64,000 nucleotides of DNA from positions 1 through 64,000 of the IMG/VR virus record IMGVR_UViG_3300049729_000226. One strand, written 5' to 3'. This document shows positions 6,562 through 14,690 of the stretch, in pieces. The translations under genes and the position numbers were made by a program. The stretch's first letter is position 1. Each line of letters opens with the position of its first letter. The notes under the pieces are model-generated. The model made no database searches. It worked only from the letters and a program-made list of their open reading frames with translations, and had not been told where the DNA came from. The DNA is from a virus.

Positions 6562-7104
6562 CTAGTCCTTCCACTTTCTGTTCTTGCGACCGATCTGCTT
6601 CATCCTCTTCATCCACTTGTCCATCAGCATCGAACGATCCAGCTTCTTCAGGTAGTCCACGATCAGGACTCCGTTCAGATGATCGATCTCATGCTGAATG
6701 CGGCGAGCCTCTTCACCAGTGAAGGTGCGGCTGAATGGAATGAGCTTCACTTCCGGATCGTCATCCTCACCAATTGCGGTGATCGTGATTTCCCGATAGC
6801 GAGGGACTGAAACCCTGATCTGCGGAAGGCTGAGACATCCTTCCAGCTTGGCATCCTTCTCTTCAGAGTGAGCAGTGATGACTGGATTGACCAGTCCTAG
6901 TAGCATTCCACTGTTGGACTGATAGACAATGATGCGCCGGGTATCTCCTGCCTGATTGGCAGCTAAACCAGCCGCCTTATGACTATCCACCACGATCTTC
7001 ATGTAGTGCAGGATGTCGAGCGTGCCTTCGATATCAGCCGGGAAGTCCACCGGAATACACGGATGCAACAGGATTGAATCTGGGTACTGCTTTACTGGCA
7101 TCAT
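6562..7104 (-). CDS. def: peptide deformylase
   Basis: The product is 180 aa from tandem ATGs at 7104/7101 behind AAGGAAAG. All three deformylase motifs are present: GLAANQAG, EGCLSLP with the metal-binding Cys, and QHEIDHLNG with the HExxH metal-binding residues and catalytic Glu. The enzyme removes the formyl group from nascent N-termini using a metal ion. Phage-encoded deformylases are known and are thought to sustain or alter host translation. Length is normal for the family, with a basic C-terminal tail (RMKQIGRKNRKWKD). It overlaps the zinc-finger gene upstream by 71 bases in another frame. Confidence 0.93.
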   Translation of the reverse strand: MMPVKQYPDSILLHPCIPVDFPADIEGTLDILHYMKIVVDSHKAAGLAANQAGDTRRIIVYQSNSGMLLGLVNPVITAHSEEKDAKLEGCLSLPQIRVSVPRYREITITAIGEDDDPEVKLIPFSRTFTGEEARRIQHEIDHLNGVLIVDYLKKLDRSMLMDKWMKRMKQIGRKNRKWKD

Positions 7105-7228
7105 CTCTTTCCTTCTCTTCCTCGACATCCGGAGGGTTGCAATCCGGGCAGGGAATGGTCCCCTTGCTGTTGCTGATAAACCCAACATCCTTACAATGCT
7201 TGCATTCGATACTCGGCTGCGGCTTCAA
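7034..7228 (-). CDS. small zinc-finger protein, 64 aa
   Basis: It starts at TTG 7228 behind GGAGG. CKHCKDVGFISNSKGTIPCPDC has two CxxC pairs 13 residues apart, like one repeat of a DnaJ-type zinc ribbon. The tail is charged. The last 71 bases overlap the deformylase start in a different frame. Function is unknown; zinc binding is inferred from the spacing. Confidence 0.55.
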   Translation of the reverse strand: MKPQPSIECKHCKDVGFISNSKGTIPCPDCNPPDVEEEKERDDASKAVPRFNPVASVYSGGLPG

Positions 7229-7326
7229 ACCCGATCCTCCCCATCATATTACTCTACTGACGACTAGGAAGACCAAACTTTCCTAGAGTACTCTTCTACG
7301 GAATGTCCAACAAAAGTAGCTACTGT

Positions 7327-7719
7327 CTAGAACTCCAGGCTCAGGATATGGTTTCGAATACTGGCCAAATTGGCTTTTGAGAGGATCTTCACTCTTGTTG
7401 GAAGGCTGCCACGCAGTTCACTCTCAGAAATTCCAGAGATCATCATCACGTGTTTTGGTTTTGTGGATTCATCCCAGGTCAGGATCTCGTTCAGAAACTC
7501 CACTCCTGATACATAGGGCATCTGATAATCGCTCATCACGAGATCAAACGGAACTCCATCTATTGATGCGCGGCGGCAAGCTGATATTGCAGCACCGCCA
7601 TTCCAGGTTGTCTTGATGTTTTCAGCAGAGTAACCCAGGTCTATGATCATAGTACATAGAGCATCCTGGATTTCCTTGTCATCGTCTACAACAAGGACTT
7701 TCACGTCTTTCACTTCCAT
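7327..7719 (-). CDS. CheY-like single-domain response regulator
   Basis: The product is 130 aa and is a full receiver domain. It has the acidic pocket VVDDD (residues about 10-14), the phospho-acceptor Asp in MSDYQMP, Ser in MISG, and Lys in ILSKAN. No output domain follows. Stand-alone receivers relay phosphate or bind partners directly. A phage copy may interfere with a host two-component or motility pathway, which is inference. It overlaps the end of the gene upstream by 10 bases. Confidence 0.88.
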   Translation of the reverse strand: MEVKDVKVLVVDDDKEIQDALCTMIIDLGYSAENIKTTWNGGAAISACRRASIDGVPFDLVMSDYQMPYVSGVEFLNEILTWDESTKPKHVMMISGISESELRGSLPTRVKILSKANLASIRNHILSLEF

Positions 7720-8198
7720 TGGAGTTTCACCCGTTCTATCAAGAATTTCTGAGCAGCTTCATGATCGTCAAGATTCACACCCTTGATAATTCCAGATTCT
7801 ACAATTCCGCTCAGGCAGGAAGGCCGTCCGGTCAGGAAATCGAATGAACCGACCGGAGACTTCTGCACAGTGTTGCTTATCCAATCAGCCTCGCCGCCTT
7901 GGTACTCGTTGGCGTCATCAATGGCTTGTTGAGCAGAAACAGCGTTCTCAACTTTCTCGGCATCGTAGCAAGTTTGGTAGATGGACACACCCTCTAATCG
8001 AACGATTTCGTAGTTGTACACTGCTCCATTCCAACCGTAGACCATCCAAATGGGATTGGAAATTCCCACTTGCTCCGGAGTCTCCAAGTCTACTTCTGCA
8101 CATACAGCCATGCCGCCCAAGTAACCACAGTCAGGTTCCTGTTCGGTAGAAGTAAACGTGGACCAGTTTTTAGAACTGGGGATCAGGATTGATGACAC
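7710..8198 (-). CDS. hypothetical protein, 162 aa
   Basis: The start is GTG 8198 with GGAG nine bases upstream. The N-terminal half is beta-type (GYLGGMAVCAEVDLETPEQVGISNPIWMVYGWNGAVYNYEIVRLEG). The C-terminus is an acidic helix (DDHEAAQKFLIERVKLQWK). No motif is recognised. It is translated just before the receiver-domain gene and may share its regulation. Confidence 0.6.
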   Translation of the reverse strand: MSSILIPSSKNWSTFTSTEQEPDCGYLGGMAVCAEVDLETPEQVGISNPIWMVYGWNGAVYNYEIVRLEGVSIYQTCYDAEKVENAVSAQQAIDDANEYQGGEADWISNTVQKSPVGSFDFLTGRPSCLSGIVESGIIKGVNLDDHEAAQKFLIERVKLQWK

Positions 8199-8245
8199 TT
8201 TGAGGCTCTCCTATGAATCGTCTACGCGATCGCTATGAAGAAGAG

Positions 8246-9178
8246 CTAATTCTGTGGTCGTTCATCACAGGAGAACACAAGGAAAGGGCAGTTGGTGAAT
8301 CTCGAGGTCAGATTGTGGAACTCGTCATTCGTGTTGAAGAAGTCGGTGACGATCTGAACAGATTTCATTCTGGGAATCAGAACCTTGACATTTGCAGTCC
8401 GGACCGCCCCATAGACATGACTGGTGACCCAGCGCGAGAACAAGACTTCGTTCAGAATTTCGCCACCACTCTTGCTGATGAACGAGTAGTCGATCCCAGG
8501 AGTCTTGAAGCTGCCATCCTCCTGAGGAATGATGATGCCTGGCGTTGCCGGCCACGAGATGAAGTAGACGCGGGTGCCAGGGATGGTCACGAGATACTTG
8601 TCGCCACCGGCTCCGATCATGCTCACATTGAGAGAGTCCGCAAAGGCCGGTGTGCTTCCAGTAGGAGACACTCTCCAACTGTTCGCCATGCCGAACTTCT
8701 CAATCATCCGGAGAGCCTTGAGTGCAGACAAATCGTTGTTGTAACGCAGATCATCGAACCGGGTGGCATTCTTGACCATGGTGGCTTTGGACACGAAAGG
8801 CGACTTTTCCTTGTCCTTGTAGAAGGCCTCGAGACTATCAAGTTGCTTCTTCGCTTCGGCTGTGTTGTAAGCAAATCCCAAGTATTTCTGCAGGTTCATC
8901 AAGACTTGAGTGAACAGACTGTAGTCCAGCAGACCATAGAGATGGTCAAGGATCTGCTCCTGATCGTAGGGAGTCTGCACAGAACGAACCTCTGGTCCCT
9001 TCTCAAACCAGACGTCAGTCAATTTTCTTCCTAGAATACCACTCCAATGATCCGTACGACTGAATGGGAGCATGGTGAAAACTCGATGAAATTCCCTTTC
9101 TAGGGATTCTTCAGAGGAGAACATACTGATAATTTCCTCTGCGAATTTCTTTGCCACACGTTGATATACTTCCTGCAT
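8246..9178 (-). CDS. hypothetical protein, 310 aa
   Basis: The start at 9178 follows GGGAGA. The first 160 residues are helical and charged. From about residue 160 the sequence turns into beta-rich text (DKYLVTIPGTRVYFISWPATPGIIIPQEDGSF, TANVKVLIPRMKSVQIVTDFF). No enzyme motif or membrane helix is seen. The HNH gene upstream ends 79 bases inside its 5' end. A long antisense frame covers it but has no independent support. Confidence 0.6.
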   Translation of the reverse strand: MQEVYQRVAKKFAEEIISMFSSEESLEREFHRVFTMLPFSRTDHWSGILGRKLTDVWFEKGPEVRSVQTPYDQEQILDHLYGLLDYSLFTQVLMNLQKYLGFAYNTAEAKKQLDSLEAFYKDKEKSPFVSKATMVKNATRFDDLRYNNDLSALKALRMIEKFGMANSWRVSPTGSTPAFADSLNVSMIGAGGDKYLVTIPGTRVYFISWPATPGIIIPQEDGSFKTPGIDYSFISKSGGEILNEVLFSRWVTSHVYGAVRTANVKVLIPRMKSVQIVTDFFNTNDEFHNLTSRFTNCPFLVFSCDERPQN

Positions 9179-9936
9179 AGGTTTCTCCCATCACTTGGTA
9201 ATACTGTGTTGTTAGCTATCATGTGACACATACTAATAAAGACGTCTGTGGGAATTGCGTTTTTCATCAAGTTCACTGTTTTGTGTACCCATTGAACATT
9301 TCCCAGTTTGTATCCTAAACTTGTATCTATCCTATCCAACGAAGCTGTAAACTCGTTGAAGTCTGAAGGAGCACTAGGAAGAGTAATCTCTACCCCGGAC
9401 AGCGCACAACACCTATCCTGGTCAAGTAGTAGAGCATAGGCTTCTTCCTTGCTGATTTCAAATTCGATATTCCTGTACTGAGCACAGTCTTTAATCTTTT
9501 TCCAGACTGGCCCAGGAATTGCCCATTTTGGATATATTTCTTTGGGTCTAATCCAACGAGTTTCCTTAATCTGACAGCCACAACTAACCGTTAGTTTATG
9601 TCTCAAGTTGTGGATTGAAACCTCCTTAGTAACTCCACAATCACAAGAAACTCTAACTCTTCCTCCAGGACCGGGAACAATGTCGGAAACGACTAGCCTT
9701 CCAAATCTCCGACCTATTTCCTTCTTTGTCCTTTCATTAGCGGCTTTCCAGCTATTTTCTTTGAGACTTGCAAATCGGCATTCAGGACTGCAGAACATAG
9801 TGTTCACAAAGGAAGGAGATACTTGAAATTCTTTTGAACAAAATTGACAGTTTAGAGTGAATCGATGAAAGAATTTCTTGCTGCACTTTTCTCGAATTGC
9901 AGGATCAACATCCAATCCACATTTGGTACAAATCAT
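9100..9936 (-). CDS. HNH homing endonuclease with zinc-binding N-terminus
   Basis: The product is 278 aa behind AAGGAGTTACTG. Zinc knuckles occur at CTKCG, CQFCSKEF and CSPEC. A DNA-binding module follows (RRFGRLVVSD...VSCDCGVTKEVSIHNLR...SCGC). The nuclease block is LSGVEI...TASLDRIDTSLGYKLGNVQWVHKTVNLMKN, the HNH type with D-R-I-D. The last 25 or so residues run into the start of the downstream gene and may be non-conserved extension. The likely role is homing. Confidence 0.85.
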   Translation of the reverse strand: MICTKCGLDVDPAIREKCSKKFFHRFTLNCQFCSKEFQVSPSFVNTMFCSPECRFASLKENSWKAANERTKKEIGRRFGRLVVSDIVPGPGGRVRVSCDCGVTKEVSIHNLRHKLTVSCGCQIKETRWIRPKEIYPKWAIPGPVWKKIKDCAQYRNIEFEISKEEAYALLLDQDRCCALSGVEITLPSAPSDFNEFTASLDRIDTSLGYKLGNVQWVHKTVNLMKNAIPTDVFISMCHMIANNTVLPSDGRNLCRKYINVWQRNSQRKLSVCSPLKNP

Positions 9937-9999
9937 CAGTAACTCCTTTGTAAGAGGAGCATGAAGTCAATATACGAATAGAAAGTCAGTTCTCACTTT

Positions 10000-10518
10000 C
10001 TAGTCATATGTGTCCTCAACTTTGGCAAAGAATTGTTTGAGAGATTCTACTTCTGGACGTTCGTAGAGCCGATTCTTGTGACCACAAGCCGGGCAGGTGA
10101 ACTGACCTTCCCCAGAGTTCCAATAGTCCCCTTCAGTGCATCCGGAAGGCGGAGTGTACCAATGTGTCTGAATGTATGTCAGTTGGTTGACAGGAAACTG
10201 GGCTCCACATCCGCTCCACTCTCCGCTGCCTCCAGTGATCGACCACCCCAAACAAGTGATCAGTGTGGTCTTGGTGGCTTCACGCTCTCCAGCCCGGAGG
10301 ATGCGGAGCTTCTCGTTCAGCTTTGCAATCTTGGCCCTGATAGACAGCATCTCTTCAGAAGGAACGATCCCCTGGCGAGAGATTTCTGCATAGGGACTGT
10401 GTTCGCCCTTGTGGCCCTTGAGCAGATTACAGGTGAATCCCCACCGGAACTTCGCAATGTGTTTGTAGGGTTCGTCTGGTTCACGAACACTCTCCCGGCA
10501 AATTGTTGACCAGTCCAT
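10000..10518 (-). CDS. zinc-ribbon hypothetical protein, about 172 aa
   Basis: The start at 10518 (MDWSTICRESVREPDEPYKH) is preferred because AAGGTG lies just upstream and earlier codons are another gene. It has scattered Cys/His: FTCNLLKGHKGEH, a second part WSGCGAQFPV...SGCTEGDYWNSGEGQFTCPACGHKN, ending in a helix. The CxxC with upstream cysteines suggests one or two zinc sites. A heptad-like central helix (LSIRAKIAKLNEKLRILRAGE) may dimerise. Function unknown. Confidence 0.55.
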   Translation of the reverse strand: MDWSTICRESVREPDEPYKHIAKFRWGFTCNLLKGHKGEHSPYAEISRQGIVPSEEMLSIRAKIAKLNEKLRILRAGEREATKTTLITCLGWSITGGSGEWSGCGAQFPVNQLTYIQTHWYTPPSGCTEGDYWNSGEGQFTCPACGHKNRLYERPEVESLKQFFAKVEDTYD

Positions 10519-10717
10519 CAGTCGCACCTTCTTGCACAAAATAGACATCGAAGTCCATGTTCTTGGCCTGCGTGACGTTAGAGGCATCCACGTCCAACTC
10601 GCATTCTTTGGCAATAGCGAGAGCCTGAGTGACATTGTCGGCCACGACTGTTGCGATCTTCTCGTGCAGGCCAGAGTAGTATCTCAATTGCCACAACTTG
10701 CTTTTTCCAATTTTCAT
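10481..10717 (-). CDS. small hypothetical protein, 78 aa
   Basis: It begins at ATG 10717 with GAGGTG close upstream. MKIGKSKLWQLRYYSGLHEKIATVVADNVTQALAIAKE looks like a small alpha/beta domain with a repeated VTQA motif (NVTQALAIAKE, NVTQAKNMDF). The last 38 bases overlap the zinc-ribbon gene downstream. No known family. Confidence 0.5.
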   Translation of the reverse strand: MKIGKSKLWQLRYYSGLHEKIATVVADNVTQALAIAKECELDVDASNVTQAKNMDFDVYFVQEGATDGLVNNLPGECS

Positions 10718-10727
10718 CAGCACCTCG

Positions 10728-11369
10728 TTACTTTTGACATTTCTTACAGTAGTTGCGAAATCCGGATGGTCGGCAGTTACAGCGGTAGAATTCGTCTGTG
10801 GGCAAGTATTCTTGATGCCCGCTGCACCAAGCAGTTCCTTGTGGAGCTAAATGATGTCTACCTAGTCTAAGTTTGAGAAGACCTTGGCTTATTTTGGATC
10901 TAGTATCGCCAGATCGTTCCTTACCCAACATAGGGTGACTTTTTGCATCCAGTTCTCTAACAGCTTTAGATACCGCACTACGTTGCAGTTGACCATTTGT
11001 TTTGCCATAACGATGATTCTTTGCTCCCATCTGAGCTTCACTTACTTTCTTGCGAGCACTTTCAGTTAGACCACAACCACCATCTCCTCCCGGAGTCATG
11101 TTGTAGCCATACCCAGCTATGTTGGCTCTATACTGAGCGATATACATCTTTTCTTGATCGGCAAGATCTTGCTTTGAACCTATTCCTGAGGACAAAACGC
11201 TAATTTCAAACGTCTGCGCTCCGTATTTCCTCATAGCTCGGTAAAGGTAGCAATCTCCTCTTACAGCATCTCTCAGATGTCTTTGCCAACGATCTTTGAC
11301 ATGTTCTCCCACGAATTTTCCCACGTACACTTTGTTGTTAACTGTATTCGTCACGAGGTAGACCAGCAT
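10728..11369 (-). CDS. GIY-YIG homing endonuclease
   Basis: The product is 213 aa. The GIY-YIG core is LVYLVTNTVNNKVYVGK with WQRHLRDAV...LYRAMRKYGAQTFEISVL and the catalytic Glu in ADQEKMYI. A NUMOD-like region follows (GLTESARKKVSEAQMGAKNHRYG, SGDTRSKISQGL). The C-terminal zinc-knuckle tail is WCSGHQEYLPTDEFYRCNCRPSGFRNYCKKCQ. It starts one base after the stop of the SbcD-like gene, so it sits between recombination genes without breaking them. Confidence 0.87.
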   Translation of the reverse strand: MLVYLVTNTVNNKVYVGKFVGEHVKDRWQRHLRDAVRGDCYLYRAMRKYGAQTFEISVLSSGIGSKQDLADQEKMYIAQYRANIAGYGYNMTPGGDGGCGLTESARKKVSEAQMGAKNHRYGKTNGQLQRSAVSKAVRELDAKSHPMLGKERSGDTRSKISQGLLKLRLGRHHLAPQGTAWCSGHQEYLPTDEFYRCNCRPSGFRNYCKKCQK

Positions 11370-11370
11370 G

Positions 11371-12387
11371 TCACAACTCACAAATCTCTACAGCTTTGTC
11401 AAAGATTGAGTCATCGTCAGTAAGTGCTCTGAGCACTTCTAAGGCATCCGACGATTCAATACCTTCAACAGCCTCATCCATAACTGAAAAGAAGGCAGAC
11501 ATTTCGCCTGTTTTATTGCCTACCTTTTCCATTCCCTTGTCGGCCATCGTGAAGATAACTTCAAGTGGTTTCACAGGGATAGGAAGTTCCTTGTAAGCCA
11601 TGCCCTTTTCAGAGAAGGAGAGTAGAGCCAAAGATACCGGGCGATCCACCTCATCCATATTTAGAGCCGCCCTTGCTACTGAGCCAAGATGAATATGTGT
11701 TACATTTCCCACTGTAACAGTTTCTTTTCTACTATGGTCATGTCCCCAACATACAAAATCGTAGTCAGTTTCAGCCAAAGCAGGATAACCAATCGGGTTG
11801 TAAGGAATGCCTGTGTTACCGAAGGTCGCGTTCTCGGCATCCGGGTGACCATAGGCATGGAGTAATGCTATCCGATAGGTGACGCCCTGAGGACGAGGAG
11901 GAGCATCTAGGATAAGTGGAAGGAGCGCGGTCTCGTCACAGTAGGGATAGCCTTCCACCAGTACGGAGATGGTCTCATCACGATTGGTGAAAATGACAGA
12001 ATTGTTCAAGAGATTCTGAAATGCACCGGAGGCCATGACCACTCCAAGCGGCTGATGGGGAAGGGATTCCAGACTGTCCCAGCTTAGATCATGATTCCCT
12101 GGAATGCCCCAAAGTCCAAGAGGAAAGGTCTTCAGAATCTGAATGGTGTGACGAATCAGATTCATGGTGTTGCCTTGAGCTTTGGGCTTCTTGCTGTGGA
12201 AAAGATCTCCACCGTGCAGGCCCACGGCCCGGTACTTCACACACATGCTTACCCAGTAACTTACCTTGCCCAAGATCGTGTCGGAATAGTCGTCCGCTCG
12301 ACGGCCTGGAGGCACCGCGCAGACATGAGTGTCCGTTCCGTAGATGAAATTGATAGCATGGTGATCAATTTGGACTTTCTGGTACAT
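11371..12387 (-). CDS. SbcD/Mre11-like metallophosphoesterase nuclease (T4 gp47-like)
   Basis: The product is about 338 aa. It has the calcineurin-like phosphoesterase motifs in order: GTDTH, GGDLFH, GNHD, LLHAYGH and GHDHS, all metal ligands of the two-metal site. Mre11-type subunits pair with a Rad50/SbcC ATPase to process DNA ends. The likely partner here is the half-Rad50 gene at 15559. The start is taken at ATG 12387 with AGGA upstream; ATG 12393 is also possible. A divergent GIY-YIG gene begins at 12392, so the two 5' ends abut or overlap. Confidence 0.88.
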   Translation of the reverse strand: MYQKVQIDHHAINFIYGTDTHVCAVPPGRRADDYSDTILGKVSYWVSMCVKYRAVGLHGGDLFHSKKPKAQGNTMNLIRHTIQILKTFPLGLWGIPGNHDLSWDSLESLPHQPLGVVMASGAFQNLLNNSVIFTNRDETISVLVEGYPYCDETALLPLILDAPPRPQGVTYRIALLHAYGHPDAENATFGNTGIPYNPIGYPALAETDYDFVCWGHDHSRKETVTVGNVTHIHLGSVARAALNMDEVDRPVSLALLSFSEKGMAYKELPIPVKPLEVIFTMADKGMEKVGNKTGEMSAFFSVMDEAVEGIESSDALEVLRALTDDDSIFDKAVEICEL

Positions 12388-12391
12388 ATAC

Positions 12392-13039
12392 ATGGTCCTA
12401 TCTGGTGTGTACCGTATCGTTAACACAAGGAATGAAAACACCTATGTTGGAAGTTCCTACAATGTGCAAGCTCGCATGCAAGTTCATCGCTACGAACTCA
12501 AGAAAGGAACTCATCCTAATCCTCACTTACAGAGATCCTGGAACAAGTATGGAGAATCTGCCTTTGTCTTTTCCATGATTGAAGAGGTACCAGTTCCTCA
12601 TCTCTTGGAACGTGAAAACTACTGGATTCAATACTACCATTCCTTCGAGAGAGAACACGGATTCAACATCCTTCGCTATGCTCACAGTTGTCTTGGATAT
12701 AGATGGACAGAGGACCAAAGAAGACATCTCAGTGAGAAAAGAAGAGGACATGTTTGTTCCGAGATCACCAGAAAACGAATAGCCAATTCTCACATTGGGA
12801 AGCATAGAGAAGTCAAGCCTGTAGAATTGCGACAACGCTGGTCTGAAATTAAGAAAGGAAAGACCAAAAGCGAAAGTTGGAAAGCTAAGATTGGAGAATC
12901 TCAACAAGGAGTAAAGAATCATCGTTTTGGTAAACGATGGATGAGTCGTTATGACCATCATCCGATATCAGTTAGCCCGGATGAAATCGACAATTTGATA
13001 CTCCAAGGTTGGCAGCTCGGAAGAAAGAAATTCAGTTGA
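12392..13039 (+). CDS. GIY-YIG homing endonuclease inserted in antisense
   Basis: The product is 215 aa on the plus strand between two minus-strand genes. It has the core SGVYRIVNTRNENTYVGSS, the YELKKGTHPNPHLQRSWNKYGESAFVF region and catalytic Glu in LERENYWI. DNA-binding repeats follow (WTEDQRRHLSEKRRGHVCSE, RQRWSEIKKGKTKSESWKAKIGESQQGVKNH). Its first codons lie over the start of the SbcD-like gene and its last 8 bases overlap the next gene. No Shine-Dalgarno is seen, as is common for such elements. Confidence 0.85.
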   Translation: MVLSGVYRIVNTRNENTYVGSSYNVQARMQVHRYELKKGTHPNPHLQRSWNKYGESAFVFSMIEEVPVPHLLERENYWIQYYHSFEREHGFNILRYAHSCLGYRWTEDQRRHLSEKRRGHVCSEITRKRIANSHIGKHREVKPVELRQRWSEIKKGKTKSESWKAKIGESQQGVKNHRFGKRWMSRYDHHPISVSPDEIDNLILQGWQLGRKKFS

Positions 13040-13196
13040 TACTCAGCTTGTTGATGACTGCCTCTGCCATAGCTTTGGCAAAGGCAAGAGCTTCTTCCTC
13101 GTTGTCAAACTTCTTGGTGGTCTTCAACTGCCTGGATCCATGTTCACCTGGCACCAGCGTTACCTCAACCTCTTCCCCATTGACAACAACCTTCAT
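13032..13196 (-). CDS. small hypothetical protein, 54 aa
   Basis: ATG 13196 follows AAGGA seven bases upstream. MKVVVNGEEVEVTLVPGEHG is a beta-hairpin and TTKKFDNEEEALAFAKAMAEAVINKL a helix, the pattern of a small phage alpha/beta protein. No motif. The plus-strand GIY-YIG gene overlaps its last 8 bases. Confidence 0.55.
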   Translation of the reverse strand: MKVVVNGEEVEVTLVPGEHGSRQLKTTKKFDNEEEALAFAKAMAEAVINKLSIN

Positions 13197-13254
13197 CCTC
13201 GTGTCCTTCCTCAACCTTTGTGGTCCCTCGTCGGTTCCAAGTTGAGGTGGTCAG

Positions 13255-13530
13255 TTAGACCTGTTGAGGCTTGATGTAGGGATTAGGCTCCTCGTCAGCG
13301 AACCGAAAGTAGAAACCATGGACAGGAGAGTTGGACTTGTGAGGAATCGAAGTTGATCTTTCGATCTGACGTCCATACGGATCCTGCTTGGTGTCATCTC
13401 CCGATACGAAGACAACATTGATGCAAGTGGGACTCCAAACAGCAGTCACAAGAGCATCATGAGGAGTGCCGACCGGGTCATGATAGATTACTGCATGACC
13501 AAGCTGAGGGTTAGGGTTGCTGGTTTCCAT
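13255..13530 (-). CDS. conserved-type phage hypothetical protein, about 91 aa
   Basis: The sequence reads LGHAVIYHDPVGTPHDALVTAVWSPTCINVVFVSGDDTKQDPYGRQIERSTSIPHKSNSPVHGFYFRF. From general recollection this arrangement recurs in tailed-phage small proteins, but no function is known. ATG 13530 is chosen, with GGAG upstream; a GTG at 13551 is an alternative. It is probably a single compact beta domain. Confidence 0.6.
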   Translation of the reverse strand: METSNPNPQLGHAVIYHDPVGTPHDALVTAVWSPTCINVVFVSGDDTKQDPYGRQIERSTSIPHKSNSPVHGFYFRFADEEPNPYIKPQQV

Positions 13531-13593
13531 AGTGTTTGTGTCTCCTGCCACGAAAGTGTACTGCTACACTGGTACGTGGCCTACAGTGTAATG

Positions 13594-13896
13594 TCAATCA
13601 AGAGATATTCTTCTGAAATGGCGGCGGATGTTGGCATATTCAGGAACCATACCAAGAGTAATGATAATTTCAGCGGCAGCTGCTTCAATGATGGCAGCCT
13701 CCCCGAATTCAACCATTTGTCTCTCAGCTCCAACAATTCCAATTTCATGAAGAGCATGAATCATTTTGCTAGCTGTGCGAATGCGAGCCATAACCCAGGA
13801 CTCTTGATCACGGTTAGCAATAGGACGTTGACACATCATCTGTTCCCCTGATGAGGGTGGTTGTGGATCAGATGATTGCTTAGATTTCGATTTCAT
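13594..13896 (-). CDS. hypothetical protein, 100 aa
   Basis: ATG 13896 follows GCGAGGT. The first 30 residues are polar and disordered (KSKSKQSSDPQPPSSGEQ). The rest is helical (SWVMARIRTASKMIHALHEIGIVGAERQMVEFGEAAIIEAAAAEIIITLGMVPEYA). The alanine/isoleucine-rich helix is amphipathic rather than membrane-spanning. Function unknown. Confidence 0.5.
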   Translation of the reverse strand: MKSKSKQSSDPQPPSSGEQMMCQRPIANRDQESWVMARIRTASKMIHALHEIGIVGAERQMVEFGEAAIIEAAAAEIIITLGMVPEYANIRRHFRRISLD

Positions 13897-13955
13897 AGTT
13901 GTTACCTCGCAAATCTTGATACAGTCAAGACATTATGACTTCCGGATTCACTTAC

Positions 13956-14690
13956 ATGGAAATCATTCATGGTATTTATCAGATACTCAATCTCAGAAAC
14001 GGGAAGAGCTATATTGGCCAAAGTTACGGAAAACAGGGGATCTTGGGAAGATGGGAGGGACATCGTAGTGATTTACGTCGTGGAAGTACAACCAACACCA
14101 AGTTTCTAAATGCATGGAGAAAATATGGAGAAGATAGTTTTGATTTCAGAATTGTCATGGTTATTCCTAACAAGATAGAAATTCTGGATGAAGCTGAAAC
14201 ATATTTCATCAAACTGTTTGATTCCATTGACAACGGATACAATCTTCGAGAAGGAGGTAATTCAGCTAGACATAGTCCCTCTAGTACAGAGAAACTCAAG
14301 CAGTCCCTTCATACTTACTATTCAAACCAAGGCAATAGGAACAAGGCTTCCATAGCTCAAAGGAAACGGTTTGCTGAACAAGGAGTTTCTAAGGAGACTC
14401 GTATCAAACAATCAAAAAGTCAAACCGGAAGAATTCATCCAGACGAAGTGAGAAAGAAGATACAAGTGGCTTCCTTAACATCTCAGAGAATACGGTTTGA
14501 CACTCAAGGAGTAAGTGAAGAAACTCGTAAGAAGATGTCTATTCTAAGAAGAGGAGTGAAACCTTCAGAAACTGTTCGTCAATCCAGAGCCGAAGGAGTT
14601 AGAAAATTTCATGCCACCCAAGGATTCAGCGAAGAAACCAGGCAGAGAATGTCTGCTGCCCAAAAGAAAAGGTTTGCTAAGACACCTTGA
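13956..14690 (+). CDS. GIY-YIG homing endonuclease with repeated NUMOD motifs
   Basis: The product is 244 aa on the plus strand among minus genes. It has the core HGIYQILNLRNGKSYIGQSYG, FLNAWRKYGEDSFDF, catalytic Glu in LDEAETYFI and NGYNLREGGN. The C-terminal half repeats a motif of the form QGVSEETRKKMS four times (QGVSKETRIKQS, DEVRKKIQVAS, QGVSEETRKKMS, QGFSEETRQRMS), as in NUMOD3 arrays that contact DNA. Its end overlaps the dCMP deaminase gene by 14 bases, tail to tail. Confidence 0.85.
   Translation: MEIIHGIYQILNLRNGKSYIGQSYGKQGILGRWEGHRSDLRRGSTTNTKFLNAWRKYGEDSFDFRIVMVIPNKIEILDEAETYFIKLFDSIDNGYNLREGGNSARHSPSSTEKLKQSLHTYYSNQGNRNKASIAQRKRFAEQGVSKETRIKQSKSQTGRIHPDEVRKKIQVASLTSQRIRFDTQGVSEETRKKMSILRRGVKPSETVRQSRAEGVRKFHATQGFSEETRQRMSAAQKKRFAKTP

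Noticed and set aside
7253-7287. Seventh copy of the bipartite promoter element
   Set aside because: The GTAGAGTAATAT half is present, but the left half at the required spacing does not match; only a hairpin (CTAGGA/TCCTAG) is there, so it was not listed as a site.
8213-9034. 273-codon plus-strand frame opposite the 310-aa gene
   Set aside because: It has no ribosome site, its text is antisense-like and it lies wholly over a minus-strand gene with a good start; treated as a shadow.
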